A stretch of 64,000 nt of DNA from Candidatus Sulfopaludibacter sp. SbA3. GTDB lineage: Bacteria; Pseudomonadota; Alphaproteobacteria; Caulobacterales; Hyphomonadaceae. Shown one piece after another: positions 16,984 through 25,316 of this stretch. The stretch covers positions 1 to 64,000 of the forward strand of contig CAMEDD010000001.1 in the NCBI GenBank assembly GCA_945913285.1. Direction: 5' to 3'. The position numbers were made by a program, and so were the translations under genes. How positions within the stretch are numbered: position 1 is the first letter of the stretch; the number at the start of each line of letters is the position of its first letter. The notes beneath the pieces were generated by a model, which saw only the letters and a list, made by a program, of their open reading frames with translations, was not told where the DNA came from and searched no databases.

Positions 16984-17019
16984 AAACCCCGCCAGGAACT
17001 CTGGCGGGGTTTTCTTTTT
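16984..17019 (+). terminator. rpsU: Rho-independent terminator of rpsU
   Basis: AAACCCCGCCAG (16984-16995) pairs perfectly with CTGGCGGGGTTT (17001-17012) around a five-base loop and is followed by a T-rich run to 17019. It ends the rpsU transcript 40 bases after the stop. Confidence 0.95.
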
Positions 17020-17268
17020 GGCGGGGGCTCTTCCAGGCCGATCCATCCGTCGCCAACACATGGAGCGCCGCGCCCCCAATGGCTGATTATCGCCGATTGA
17101 GTTGCAAAAGTCCGGTCCCGGCATGAGGAACGCAAAAACCTCCTTGCGGCCGCAATCTACCAACTTCCAACGACCGGACGTTTTCAACACAATCCGCCGG
17201 AAGCTGTTCATCGAGTGCGTCGTCGGAACGTCTGGATCGCCAGCGACCGAGCCGCTATCTCTCGCTCA

Positions 17269-17679
17269 ATGAAGCAAGTTTTGTCTTTGGTCTCGCTCGT
17301 CGTTGAAGATTATGATGAAGCCGTTGAGTTCTTTGTTGGAAAGCTCGGCTTCGAACTTTTGGAAGATACACGGCTCACTGAGGAAAAAAGATGGGTGCGG
17401 ATAGCGCCGCGAAATGCCGGACATCCGGGTTGCGCCCTGCTTCTCGCCAAGGCTAACAACGACGCACAGCGGCTCGCCATCGGCCATCAGGCAGGTGGTC
17501 GTGTTTTCCTTTTCCTTCAGACTGACAATTTTGAGCGAGACTACTCGCGGTACAGACAGGCTGGGGTGGTTTTCCGCGAGGAACCAAGGAACGAGGCGTA
17601 CGGACGCGTTGTCGTCTTTGAAGACCTGTATGGAAATCCTTGGGACTTGTTCGAGCCGAAAGATCGCAGCGGCGATTAG
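17269..17679 (+). CDS. VOC (glyoxalase-fold) family protein
   Basis: A 136-residue single-domain VOC protein: VSLVVEDYDEAVEFFVGKLGF at the N-terminus and VVVFEDLYGNPWDLFEP at the C-terminus, the paired motifs of the fold. Two such domains or a dimer would form a metal site. Family activities include glyoxalase, dioxygenase and antibiotic binding; none can be assigned. The ATG is preferred over an upstream GTG because it begins the fold. It is the first gene after the rpsU terminator and starts a stretch with lower GC than the core genes. Confidence 0.85.
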   Translation: MKQVLSLVSLVVEDYDEAVEFFVGKLGFELLEDTRLTEEKRWVRIAPRNAGHPGCALLLAKANNDAQRLAIGHQAGGRVFLFLQTDNFERDYSRYRQAGVVFREEPRNEAYGRVVVFEDLYGNPWDLFEPKDRSGD

Positions 17680-17942
17680 CAGTTTCCGCTCGTTGCTTTG
17701 ATTGCGAACGTTGTCCGCTCAGCGCCATCGACGACCTGATTGCCTGTTTTCAGCGCCGCATAGCCGTGCTCATCAAGAAGCAGCGCGGACAAGTTCAAGA
17801 CGGCGTCAGCAACATTTAGCCGCGCATACTTGTCGCTCGGCGGCAGGGTCAGCGTTGCTGGCGGGCGTGAGCACAATTCGACCATCTCTCGGAATGATTT
17901 TTTGCGCAGGTGAATGGTTCGGGTGATCAGCTCTCGGAGCAA
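17676..17942 (-). CDS. Hypothetical short protein
   Basis: A frame of up to 88 residues starting at TTG, or 69 from ATG at 17883. Its composition is protein-like (NVADAVLNLSALLLDEHGY) but I recognise no family. Its stop overlaps the convergent VOC stop. No good ribosome binding site was seen. It could be the end of a truncated gene of the accessory stretch, or not a gene. Confidence 0.3.
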   Translation of the reverse strand: MLRELITRTIHLRKKSFREMVELCSRPPATLTLPPSDKYARLNVADAVLNLSALLLDEHGYAALKTGNQVVDGAERTTFAIKATSGNC

Positions 17943-18248
17943 TCACGCCCGCTTCTTCAGATCAAAGATTTACGCGCCCTCACCAGCGGTCAGAAAGCGC
18001 ACCTCCATGGCCTGAACAAGAGCCTTCCCCATCCGGCAGGGCCAGACGCGATCGATAATGAGGAAATCGAGCGGGCTCTGACGGGCTTGCGGGGTTTTCT
18101 AGCTAGTTTTCGAGGTGGATTGAATTTGGGGAAACCAAATCTGATGTATTATTCGATATGATCCATAACGTTTGATGCTTTTTCGACATCGTCTTTGCCT
18201 TTACGGCTTTCAAAGTGATATATTTTTATATATCGCATCAAAGAAAAG
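17943..18248. other. Upstream region of hipBA with a decayed fragment
   Basis: About 300 bases. On the minus strand a startless frame from roughly 18105 to a TAA at 17970-17972 encodes a coding-like tail containing LDFLIIDRVWPC and GKALVQAMEVRFLTAGEGA. I do not recognise it; it looks like a remnant. The last 120 bases become AT-rich and should hold the hipBA promoter. Confidence 0.35.
18217..18234. promoter_or_regulatory. Palindrome before hipB, candidate operator
   Basis: GATATATTTTTATATATC: the arms GATATAT and ATATATC pair perfectly around four bases. It ends 14 bases before the hipB ATG. HipB-type antitoxins bind palindromes at their own promoter, so autoregulation here is plausible. AT-rich palindromes can also be chance. 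Confidence 0.45.
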
Positions 18249-18863
18249 ATGCAGAAAACGACATCAATGAACTTTGCCACAGAAGAAATCTCAGCCGCCA
18301 TTAGAACCGCTCGCGAAAAAAAGGCGATCAGCCAACGCGAGCTGAGCGCGATGGCGGGCGTGCCCCAGGCACAGATCTCACGTTTCGAACGCGGCGCAGT
18401 GGATCTGCGTTTGTCCAGCCTTGTGTCGCTGGCACGCGCATTGGATCTGGAGTTGGAACTTGTACCTCGAAATGCCTTGCCCGCTGTCCAAAGCATTGTC
18501 CGCAACACGGAAGGTCGTGAGCCGCGAACAAACACGGCCGTGCGCGGCGTAAACATGGAACTGAGCAAGCTCGCGAAGTTTCTGCAATCGGCCGAGCTAC
18601 CGCAAATCCCGTCGAAAGAAATTGCGCTCGCGCTTTCGAACGTGAGGGCGATTCAACAATTGCGCCCTTCTGCGACGCATATGAGCGCAATCAAGGAAAT
18701 GTCCAAAGCACTCACCAAATTTGACTCAGAACGTCTGAACAAAGAAATGTTTGCTCCGTATGCCGAACAGCTTCGCGTTCTTCGAAACCAACTTGCTCAC
18801 ATGCCGCCCATCGAAAGCATACCCCGTCCCGCTTACTCTCTAGAGGAGGATGCCGATGAATGA
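18249..18863 (+). CDS. hipB: HipB-like XRE-family antitoxin/regulator
   Basis: A 204-residue protein. Residues 10-75 are an XRE helix-turn-helix (AIRTAREKKAISQRELSAMAGV, then AQISRFERGAVDL). The remaining 130 residues are an extra helical C-terminal region not found in the short E. coli HipB, with a repeated use of Leu/Ala/Lys. It probably binds and neutralises HipA and represses the operon through the palindrome just upstream. It overlaps hipA by eight bases. Confidence 0.85.
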   Translation: MQKTTSMNFATEEISAAIRTAREKKAISQRELSAMAGVPQAQISRFERGAVDLRLSSLVSLARALDLELELVPRNALPAVQSIVRNTEGREPRTNTAVRGVNMELSKLAKFLQSAELPQIPSKEIALALSNVRAIQQLRPSATHMSAIKEMSKALTKFDSERLNKEMFAPYAEQLRVLRNQLAHMPPIESIPRPAYSLEEDADE

Positions 18864-20100
18864 TGTCACCACGCTCAACGTGAGCCTTCATGCCGATCCC
18901 ATCGGAACGCTGACCCATGTCGGCGGCGACCGAACTCTTTTTGCCTTTCGGGAATCCTATATCGAAAACCGCCAGCGGCCATTGTTGAGCCTTGGGTTCA
19001 AAGACGCCATGGGAGAACTCATCACCCAGTTTGCCCCCACTCAGACACAGCTCATTCCCTGGTTTTCAAACTTATTGCCCGAAGGGCATTTGCGAAAATA
19101 CCTGGCAGAGCGCGCGCGAGTAAAAAGCCAACGAGAATTCTTCATTCTTTGGGTCCTGGGGCGGGATTTGCCTGGCGCTGTAACGGTCGAGCCTGCCGAC
19201 GGTGAAGCATGGCCGCCCGAACTGAATGACGAACAACAGCAAGAATCAAATACTCGGGCGAACGCACTCCGTTTCTCGCTTGCCGGCGTTCAACTCAAGT
19301 TTTCTGGGATTGAAAGCGCGCGGGGCGGTTTGACGATTCCCGTGCGCGGTGTCGGCGGTGATTGGATCGTGAAGCTGCCATCAAGAGAATTTGATGGTGT
19401 CCCCGAAAACGAATTCTCCATGATGACACTGGCGCGGTTGGTAGGGATCGATGTCCCCGCGATTGAACTTATCGATATGGCCGCCATCGAGAATCTACCC
19501 GACGGTTTGAATGTTCGGGGGACACAAGCGCTCAAGATAAAGCGCTTTGACCGGATCGATAGCGGACCCGTTCACATTGAGGACTTCGCTCAGATCTTTG
19601 GCGTGTACCCTGATGCGAAGTACGACAACGCAACAATGCGGCGCATTGCACAGGTCATTGGCGTCGAAGGAAAAACTGCAGATGTCACCGAGTTCATCCG
19701 GCGCGTGGTCTTCAACGCACTGATTGGCAATGCCGACATGCACCTCAAGAACTGGTCACTTATCTACCCGGATCGCCGAAGCGCAGCACTTGCACCGGCT
19801 TATGATCTTGTCTCGACGACGCCGTATATCACCGACGCGAAATTTGCACTGAAGTTCAGTCGGACTGCCCGTTTTGATGAACTCAATATCGATGAGCTTA
19901 CTCACCTTGCGGCCAAAGCTCGCCTTCCCGCAAAGCTAGTCGTTTCTACAGCGCTGGAGACAGTCGAACTTTTCCAGCAGTACTGGCGAACCGAAGCCAA
20001 AAACCTGCCACTGAATCAAGCGATAATCGACGCAATAGAGCACCAGCTCAAGAGTATCCCTCTGGTATCAGAATCACAAAAGACAAAAGGTGATGTGTGA
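18856..20100 (+). CDS. hipA: HipA-family Ser/Thr kinase toxin
   Basis: A 414-residue HipA homolog. The N-subdomain is followed by FSLAGVQLKFSG (the P-loop-like segment), ENEFSMMTLA, GNADMHLKNWSL with the likely catalytic Asp294, and APAYDLVSTTPY with the metal-binding Asp. E. coli HipA phosphorylates glutamyl-tRNA synthetase and causes persistence; the target here is unknown. ATG at 18856 is chosen because GAGGAGG lies six bases upstream, while the ATG at 18850 has no spacing. Base composition is clearly less GC-rich than neighbouring core genes, consistent with transfer. Catalytic residues appear intact. Confidence 0.92.
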   Translation: MNDVTTLNVSLHADPIGTLTHVGGDRTLFAFRESYIENRQRPLLSLGFKDAMGELITQFAPTQTQLIPWFSNLLPEGHLRKYLAERARVKSQREFFILWVLGRDLPGAVTVEPADGEAWPPELNDEQQQESNTRANALRFSLAGVQLKFSGIESARGGLTIPVRGVGGDWIVKLPSREFDGVPENEFSMMTLARLVGIDVPAIELIDMAAIENLPDGLNVRGTQALKIKRFDRIDSGPVHIEDFAQIFGVYPDAKYDNATMRRIAQVIGVEGKTADVTEFIRRVVFNALIGNADMHLKNWSLIYPDRRSAALAPAYDLVSTTPYITDAKFALKFSRTARFDELNIDELTHLAAKARLPAKLVVSTALETVELFQQYWRTEAKNLPLNQAIIDAIEHQLKSIPLVSESQKTKGDV

Positions 20101-20389
20101 TCGCAGAGATCCCCTGTGCGACGGCCAGCGTATTGAGCGGGTCATCGGGCAAGATGATCCGACCATCGCTCAGAAATCGAACAAGTCCCTCTGTAGCGAG
20201 AGCGATGCGTCGATCCAGACGAGATGCGCAAACTCATTTTAGAGATGGCTGTGTTCCGGGCCAACGGCCACGAAGGGATCAGACCACATCGGAGAGCATG
20301 AACGGGTTCGTCGTTTTTACAAAGCCTCGGCCATCTTCGAGCGTTCAAAGCCTGACTGCGCCGGACCATAAGGTTCGCATAGCCCTGCT
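20101..20389. other. Right flank of the hipBA insert, no gene
   Basis: About 290 bases between hipA and the end of the ABC permease gene. On the minus strand a startless coding-like piece contains NEFAHLVWIDASLSLQRDLF before a stop, which looks like a remnant of another gene. I see no terminator, direct repeat or integrase. Confidence 0.3.
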
Positions 20390-21769
20390 CTAGCCCGCCT
20401 TCGGCTTCATCCCCATCGCGCCCTTGATCATGCCCATCAGGTCGCCGATCCCTGCGCCGTGGACGGCGCCGGCGCGGTACACCTTGGTGGACAGCCAGAC
20501 GATCACCACGGTCGTGGCCGCCATCAGCCCCATCTGCGCGACGATCTCCCACATGGGTGGGTCCTGCGGCATCCTAAGGATCAGCAGGAACGGCGTGAAC
20601 AGCGGCACCCAGCTCGCATAGTCGATCACCGGCGAGCCTGGATCCTGGAACGCGATGAAGATCGCAAACATCGGCAGCATCAGCAGGATCATCATCGGGC
20701 TGAGCAGCGTCTGCGCTTCCTGGATCGTGTCGCACAGCGAGCCGAGCGCCATGAAGATCGCGCCATACAGCACATAGCCGAGCATGAAACTGATCAGGGC
20801 CGGGATGATCAGGCCGGGATCGGTCGCTGGGGCGAGGAAGGGCTCGATCAGTTCGGTAAGGCCCGGAGACTGGCTCGCCGCGAAAGCTGATCCTACGCCG
20901 GCAAACATCGACCAGGACAGCATCATCGTGGACGTCACGGCGAACACGGCGAGCAGCTTGCCTGCCAGAAGTTCCGGCAGCTTCACGGATGTCAGCAGCG
21001 TGTCGAAGATCTTGTTGGAGCGCTCCTCGATGGTGCCCATCAGCAGATACTGGATGATCGAGAACACCATCAGCCAGAGGAAGTAGGCCAGCGCCACTGC
21101 CACGATCGCTGGCGCACGGTCCGCCACCGTCACTGCCGAGCCGCCCCCCGCTTCATCGCGCGGGCGGAATTCGGCGACCTCGACCGCACGGTCGTCCGCC
21201 TCTTTCAGGAAGTCTGCGTTGAGGCCCGCCGCAAGCAGCGCGTCCCGGCGGCTGAGATCGCGCATCGCCGTTTCCGCCGAATAGCGCAGCCCGGACACGT
21301 TCACATCCGAGCTCCAGTATTCCAGCGTCCGTCCGTCTGCGGAGAGTATCAGCGCCGCAAACAGCGGCTTCTCGCCGGAAGGTCCGGAGACCATCTTCTC
21401 ACCCGTCAGGTAAGGCTGGAGGGCCTCAACCGACTGCGCAGGGGGCGCAACCTCGACGAACTTCCGGTCAGGTGCAGCCTCCGCAAGCTGCGCCTCGTTC
21501 ACCGCAACCTTCATGTGCCCGGCAAGCTCTGCGGCGTCCTGCGCGGCCCGCGCCTGCGTCCGGCGGAACTCCGCCTCAATGGCGCCCGAGATCACATTCG
21601 ACGGCTCCACCACGGTATAATACCGCACCGGGGAGGACGACGCCGCGAAATAGCCAAATCCCGCGCCCACGATCAGGAAGATCGGCACGGCGGCCAGGCT
21701 CAGCCAGAAGCCCCACGCCTTCACATAACCGAGGAAATCACGCCGGAAGATCAGGTAGATGTTACGCAT
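20390..21769 (-). CDS. ABC-2 type exporter, permease
   Basis: A 459-residue ABC-2/NatB-like permease. One N-terminal membrane helix (residues about 17-40) precedes a large extracytoplasmic domain to about 225. Five or so helices follow, with the family motif GTIEERSNKIFDTLLTS between them. It forms an exporter with the ATPase encoded just upstream; the stop of that gene overlaps this ATG by one base. NatAB-type systems export sodium or other substrates, and the substrate here is not deducible. Confidence 0.9.
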   Translation of the reverse strand: MRNIYLIFRRDFLGYVKAWGFWLSLAAVPIFLIVGAGFGYFAASSSPVRYYTVVEPSNVISGAIEAEFRRTQARAAQDAAELAGHMKVAVNEAQLAEAAPDRKFVEVAPPAQSVEALQPYLTGEKMVSGPSGEKPLFAALILSADGRTLEYWSSDVNVSGLRYSAETAMRDLSRRDALLAAGLNADFLKEADDRAVEVAEFRPRDEAGGGSAVTVADRAPAIVAVALAYFLWLMVFSIIQYLLMGTIEERSNKIFDTLLTSVKLPELLAGKLLAVFAVTSTMMLSWSMFAGVGSAFAASQSPGLTELIEPFLAPATDPGLIIPALISFMLGYVLYGAIFMALGSLCDTIQEAQTLLSPMMILLMLPMFAIFIAFQDPGSPVIDYASWVPLFTPFLLILRMPQDPPMWEIVAQMGLMAATTVVIVWLSTKVYRAGAVHGAGIGDLMGMIKGAMGMKPKAG

Positions 21770-22740
21770 CAGGCGGCCTCCACCACGTCTGCCGGTGTCG
21801 GCGCATCCAGCGACGCGGCCTCCGCCTCGCCGACCAGCGACACGAACACATCGCGCAGTCGCGCTTCTTCCGGCTGGAAGCCGACAATCGGCGCGCCGGT
21901 TTCCAGCGCCGCCCTGAGCGCGTCCTGCGCGCCCAGACCCTTCGGCAAGCTCACCCGCCAGGAATCGCCCGGCCCCTTGTCGGCGGCCCGGTGCGCCTCG
22001 AACCCCTTCGGCGCGAGCGCCGCTGCAAGGTCGAACCCATGCTCCACCGCCATCCGCGCCCCCCGCCCGAGCGTCGCATAGGCCGCGTCCAGCGTGCCAT
22101 CGAACACCTTGCGCCCGCGCGCGAGCATCACGATCCGGTCGCAGAGCCGCTCGGCATGTTCCATAACGTGTGTCGAGAACAGGATGGTCGCGCCGCGTTT
22201 GTGCTCAGCGCGGATCAGGTCTTCCAGCGTCTGCTGGTTCATCGGGTCGAGGCCCGAGAAAGGTTCGTCGAGGATCAGGAATTCCGGCCGGTGCGCCAGC
22301 GTCGACAGGATCTGAACCTTCTGCGCCATGCCTTTCGACAGTTTCGAAATCCGCGAGGCCTTGAACTTGCCGAGACCGGTCGTCTCCAGCAGCTCATTCG
22401 CCCGCGCCCGCGCCTCGGTAGCGCCCATGCCCTTCAGGCGCGCGAAATACGTGATCGTGTCGCGCGCGGTCATCTTCTTGTAGAGGCCGCGCTCTTCCGG
22501 AAGGAAACCGACCCGGCGCAGGTTCTGGACGTCCGGCGCCGCTCCGAACAGCGACACCGAGCCCTCGTCCGGCTGCATCACGCCCAGCGACATCCGCAAG
22601 CTCGTCGATTTGCCAGCGCCATTCGGTCCGAGGAAGCCGATGATCTGGCCCCTGGGGACTTCGAAAGAGAGGTTATTGACCGCCGTGAAGGCGCCAAATC
22701 TCTTCGTCGCGCCGGACATGATGAGAGGTGCGTCGCCCAT
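21769..22740 (-). CDS. ABC-2 type exporter, ATP-binding protein
   Basis: A 323-residue ABC ATPase. Walker A is GPNGAGKST, the signature is LSKGMAQKVQ, Walker B is FLILDEPFSGLD and the switch His is in FSTHVMEH. A C-terminal DUF4162-like extension of about 90 residues follows the nucleotide-binding domain, as in NatA-type proteins. ATG at 22740 has AAGGAG six bases upstream; a longer start five codons earlier is unlikely because that site would then lie inside the gene. Works with the adjacent permease. Confidence 0.93.
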   Translation of the reverse strand: MGDAPLIMSGATKRFGAFTAVNNLSFEVPRGQIIGFLGPNGAGKSTSLRMSLGVMQPDEGSVSLFGAAPDVQNLRRVGFLPEERGLYKKMTARDTITYFARLKGMGATEARARANELLETTGLGKFKASRISKLSKGMAQKVQILSTLAHRPEFLILDEPFSGLDPMNQQTLEDLIRAEHKRGATILFSTHVMEHAERLCDRIVMLARGRKVFDGTLDAAYATLGRGARMAVEHGFDLAAALAPKGFEAHRAADKGPGDSWRVSLPKGLGAQDALRAALETGAPIVGFQPEEARLRDVFVSLVGEAEAASLDAPTPADVVEAA

Positions 22741-22847
22741 GGGCGTCTCCTTCAACAGCTCATTCCAAGACTTTAGCGTTTTTCGATAAAGTTCAAGGCA
22801 TATGCACCGTGAAGGCTTAGAGCTGCGTTAAACGCAGGGCTTCAACC

Positions 22848-23150
22848 TCAGAGAATTGCGCCGAAAAGCCAGATCATCGCCTGCACGATCAGGGCGAGGA
22901 TGATCATCACCACGACCGTCGCCATCCAGCGCCCGCCGAGGTTCATCATCAGGCCGGCGCCAAAGCCGACAATCGCCATAAGACCCAGCGAAACCGCCCA
23001 GTTGAAGCCAATGGCGATGGCCAGCGTAGCATGGCCCACCATCAAGATGATGAGCAGTCCGCCCCAGACGCTGCCGGAAATGAAGCCGTCCCAGGTCGCT
23101 TTCTGGTCCTGGATGTCCATCTCACCGCGGTGATACTCGTGGGTCGCCAT
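22848..23150 (-). CDS. aa3-type cytochrome oxidase subunit IV-like membrane protein
   Basis: A 100-residue membrane protein. The N-terminus HRGEMDIQDQKATWDGFI is the signature of bacterial aa3 oxidase subunit IV (COX4_pro_2), normally about 45-70 residues with one helix. Here two further hydrophobic segments follow (AVSLGLMAIVGFGAGLMM and ATVVVMIILALIVQAMIWLF). It may associate with cytochrome c oxidase in the inner membrane, but no other oxidase genes are nearby. Assignment rests on the N-terminal motif. Confidence 0.78.
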   Translation of the reverse strand: MATHEYHRGEMDIQDQKATWDGFISGSVWGGLLIILMVGHATLAIAIGFNWAVSLGLMAIVGFGAGLMMNLGGRWMATVVVMIILALIVQAMIWLFGAIL

Positions 23151-23236
23151 CGTCTGCCCTCTTGTCTGGAGACGGCCTTTTACAGGGCGCCGCGCCCGCC
23201 ATCAAGCGCGGCAAAGCGCCCTTACGTTCCTGCGCG

Positions 23237-23698
23237 TCAGTTCACCCTTGGCCGGGCCTTGCGTTTCGGCGGCTTGGGGGCAAACGGCGCCGGCAGCGGC
23301 AGGGCCGGCACGCCCTCCTCCTGCAGCGCCTCGCGCTCCTCAGACGTCGTCTCGCCCCAGATCGGGCGGTCCTCCGTCTCGCCGTAAAACATCGCCCGGG
23401 CCTCATCGGCGAAGCCGTCGCCGACATAGTCGAAATTCTCAGCCACATGTGCCCGCGCCCGGCGCGCGAACTCTTTCGCCAGTGTCTCAGCGTCGATCTC
23501 AGGCTCTGCGCCGCGCCCGGACGCGCGCTCGGACGTGCGAACCGCCGGCGCCATGATCTGCTTCGTCACCTTGCGGCTGTCGCATTCGGGGCATGCCACC
23601 AGCCTGCGGGCCGCAAGGCGGTCATACGCGCCCGACGAGGCAAACCAGGCCTCGAACTCAGCCTCGCAACCTTCGCAAGCCAGGGCGTACCGGATCAT
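23237..23698 (-). CDS. DUF1178 family protein
   Basis: A 153-residue DUF1178 protein. The N-terminal MIRYALACEGCEAEFEAWF and VACPECDSRKVTKQIMAP contain two Cys pairs, a probable zinc ribbon. The middle has the conserved VAENFDYVGDGFADEAR and the later PIWGETTSEE motif. Function unknown. In related genomes it commonly sits beside grxC and comF, as here. The grxC stop is 10 bases before its ATG. Confidence 0.92.
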   Translation of the reverse strand: MIRYALACEGCEAEFEAWFASSGAYDRLAARRLVACPECDSRKVTKQIMAPAVRTSERASGRGAEPEIDAETLAKEFARRARAHVAENFDYVGDGFADEARAMFYGETEDRPIWGETTSEEREALQEEGVPALPLPAPFAPKPPKRKARPRVN

Positions 23699-23707
23699 TG
23701 CGCGGCC

Positions 23708-23968
23708 TCAGGCGCCGGCCAGCATTGGATCGAGCTTGCCCGCCCGGTCCAGCGCCATCATGTCATCGCAGCCCCCGATATGCGTATCGCCCACAAAGAT
23801 CTGCGGAAAGGTCTTCCCGCCGCCGGAGCGCTGGATCATCTCTTCCTTCAGCGCCGCGTCCATACCGGCATCGATTTGCCTGAAATCAGCCTTCTTGTCC
23901 TTCAGCAGCGCCACCGCGCGCGAACAATACGGGCAGAATTCACGGGTATAGATCGTAACCTTGGCCAT
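23708..23968 (-). CDS. grxC: Glutaredoxin 3
   Basis: An 86-residue GrxC-type glutaredoxin with CPYC at Cys12-Cys15, the cis-proline in KTFPQIFV and the GG of HIGGCDD for glutathione binding. It reduces disulfides with glutathione in the cytoplasm. ATG at 23968 has AGAGGAA upstream, so the longer frame starting 15 codons earlier is rejected. It probably heads a grxC-DUF1178 unit. The comF gene expected upstream survives only as a fragment. Confidence 0.95.
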   Translation of the reverse strand: MAKVTIYTREFCPYCSRAVALLKDKKADFRQIDAGMDAALKEEMIQRSGGGKTFPQIFVGDTHIGGCDDMMALDRAGKLDPMLAGA

Positions 23969-24018
23969 CCGGCATTCCTCTAACAACAGACAGGCGCAGT
24001 CTGCCCCCGGCAAGCTGA

Positions 24019-24225
24019 TTATATGGTTACGCCACTGTCGCGAACAACGCGCTCGGGCACAAGCACGTCAACGTGCCGCGCCCCTGCCTGTTTGAGGGCG
24101 CGCGCGCAAGCGTTCAGCGTCGCCCCCGTCTTCGGCTCTCCTCCGATCAGCAGGACGCGTTTACCTTCGATCTGCCCTTTCCGGCTCGGCCGCACGCGCA
24201 AGGTCCCCTGGCTTGGCGTCCGGCC
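24019..24225 (-). pseudogene. comF remnant (C-terminal fragment)
   Basis: The minus-strand frame ends with a ComF-like tail: RTPSQG, then EGKRVLLI and TGATLNACARALKQAGA. In intact ComF (phosphoribosyltransferase-like competence protein) the PRPP loop reads LIDDVxTTGAT; here it is LIGGEPKTGAT, so both acidic residues are gone. About ten residues that normally separate the TPSQ and GK segments are missing. Nothing like the N-terminal zinc-finger half exists upstream, and the fragment has no start. It sits exactly where comF normally lies, between grxC and the divergent methyltransferase gene. Confidence 0.75.
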
Positions 24226-24365
24226 CACCGGTGACAAAGAGGATCCGAAATCAAATGCAGCCGGGCGCAATCCTCCCAACAGAGCAGCCCGCCTCCCATC
24301 CCGCGTTCGCCGCCGGGCGGAGAAACGCCTTGGCCCCGGCTTGCCGAGTGGGCATATCCTTTGCC

Positions 24366-25292
24366 ATGTCCCCCCCGTCTCCCCCGCTTCCGAAAACTGG
24401 CCCGCCGCAGATCTTTGACCGCGCGCGCCTCGCTGCCCGCCGCGGCCGCCTCGCCAGGACTTTTGCAAGCTATGACTTCCTGCGCCAGCGCGTGATCGAC
24501 GATCTCGAAAGCCGCGTGGGCGACACGCCCCGTATCTTCGAACGCGGCCTCGAACTCGGCGCCGCCGGCGGCGAACTGTCGGCACGCCTGCGCGCGAGCG
24601 GCAAGGCGCAGTCGATGGTTGCAGCTGACACCGCGCACGCCTTCCTGGAGGCCGCCCTGACGCGCGGGCTAGAGACTGTGATGGCTGACGAAGAAGCGCT
24701 GCCTTTCGCTCCCGCAAGTTTCGATCTCGTCCTCGCGCCGCTCACTTTGCACTGGGTCAACGACCTGCCCGGCGCCCTTGCCCAGATCCGGCGCATCCTG
24801 AAGCCGGACGGCCTCTTCCTCGGCGCCCTTTTCGGCGCGGGCACGCTGATCGAACTGCGCAGTGTACTGACGCAAGCTGAGAGCGATATCAACGGCGGCC
24901 TGGCGCCCCGCTTCTCACCCCTCCCCGGCCTGCGGGACATGGCAGGCCTGATGCAGCGCGCCGGCTTCGCCCTGCCGGTCGCCGACCGCGACACCGTCAC
25001 GGTCCGCTTCCCGGATCCCGGCCGCCTGCTGGCGGAGCTGAAAGGCATGGGAGAACGCGCCGCCTTCAGCCGGGGCATGGCGCAGCCTTTGCCGCGCCGC
25101 GTCCTCGCAGAGGCGAAGGCGCGCTACATCGAAAGCTTCGGCCAGGCCGATGGCCGGATCCCGGCAACTTTCGAAATCGTGCATGTATCAGGATGGGCGC
25201 CGGGCCCCGGCCAGCCCCAGCCGCTGAAACCCGGCAGCGCCAAGGTCAGCCTGGCCGACGCCATCCGGAGGTCGCGTCCAGAACCAGAATAG
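24366..25292 (+). CDS. Class I SAM-dependent methyltransferase (NDUFAF5-like)
   Basis: A 308-residue methyltransferase. An N-terminal IFDRARLAARRGRLARTF segment and a BioC/NDUFAF5-like core are present: ELGAAGGELS (SAM loop), MADEEALPFAPASFDLVLAP, and LHWVNDLPGALAQIRRILKPDG. The closest remembered group is the mitochondrial complex I assembly factor NDUFAF5 and its alphaproteobacterial relatives. The ATG beginning MSPPSPP was chosen; the open frame extends further but crosses the comF remnant. Substrate unproven. Confidence 0.87.
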   Translation: MSPPSPPLPKTGPPQIFDRARLAARRGRLARTFASYDFLRQRVIDDLESRVGDTPRIFERGLELGAAGGELSARLRASGKAQSMVAADTAHAFLEAALTRGLETVMADEEALPFAPASFDLVLAPLTLHWVNDLPGALAQIRRILKPDGLFLGALFGAGTLIELRSVLTQAESDINGGLAPRFSPLPGLRDMAGLMQRAGFALPVADRDTVTVRFPDPGRLLAELKGMGERAAFSRGMAQPLPRRVLAEAKARYIESFGQADGRIPATFEIVHVSGWAPGPGQPQPLKPGSAKVSLADAIRRSRPEPE

Positions 25293-25316
25293 CCATTTTC
25301 GAAGCTTCGAGAGCGA

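Noticed and set aside
17910-18161. Plus-strand 83-codon frame before hipB
   Set aside because: No family, weak start, and it overlaps the opposite-strand short ORF; treated as non-coding.
18149-18568. Minus-strand frame over hipB
   Set aside because: Covers the helix-turn-helix coding region of hipB and the promoter; no ribosome binding site or family.
21472-22776. Long plus-strand frame across the ABC exporter genes
   Set aside because: The minus-strand ATPase and permease carry all expected motifs; the plus frame is Arg/Pro-rich noise.
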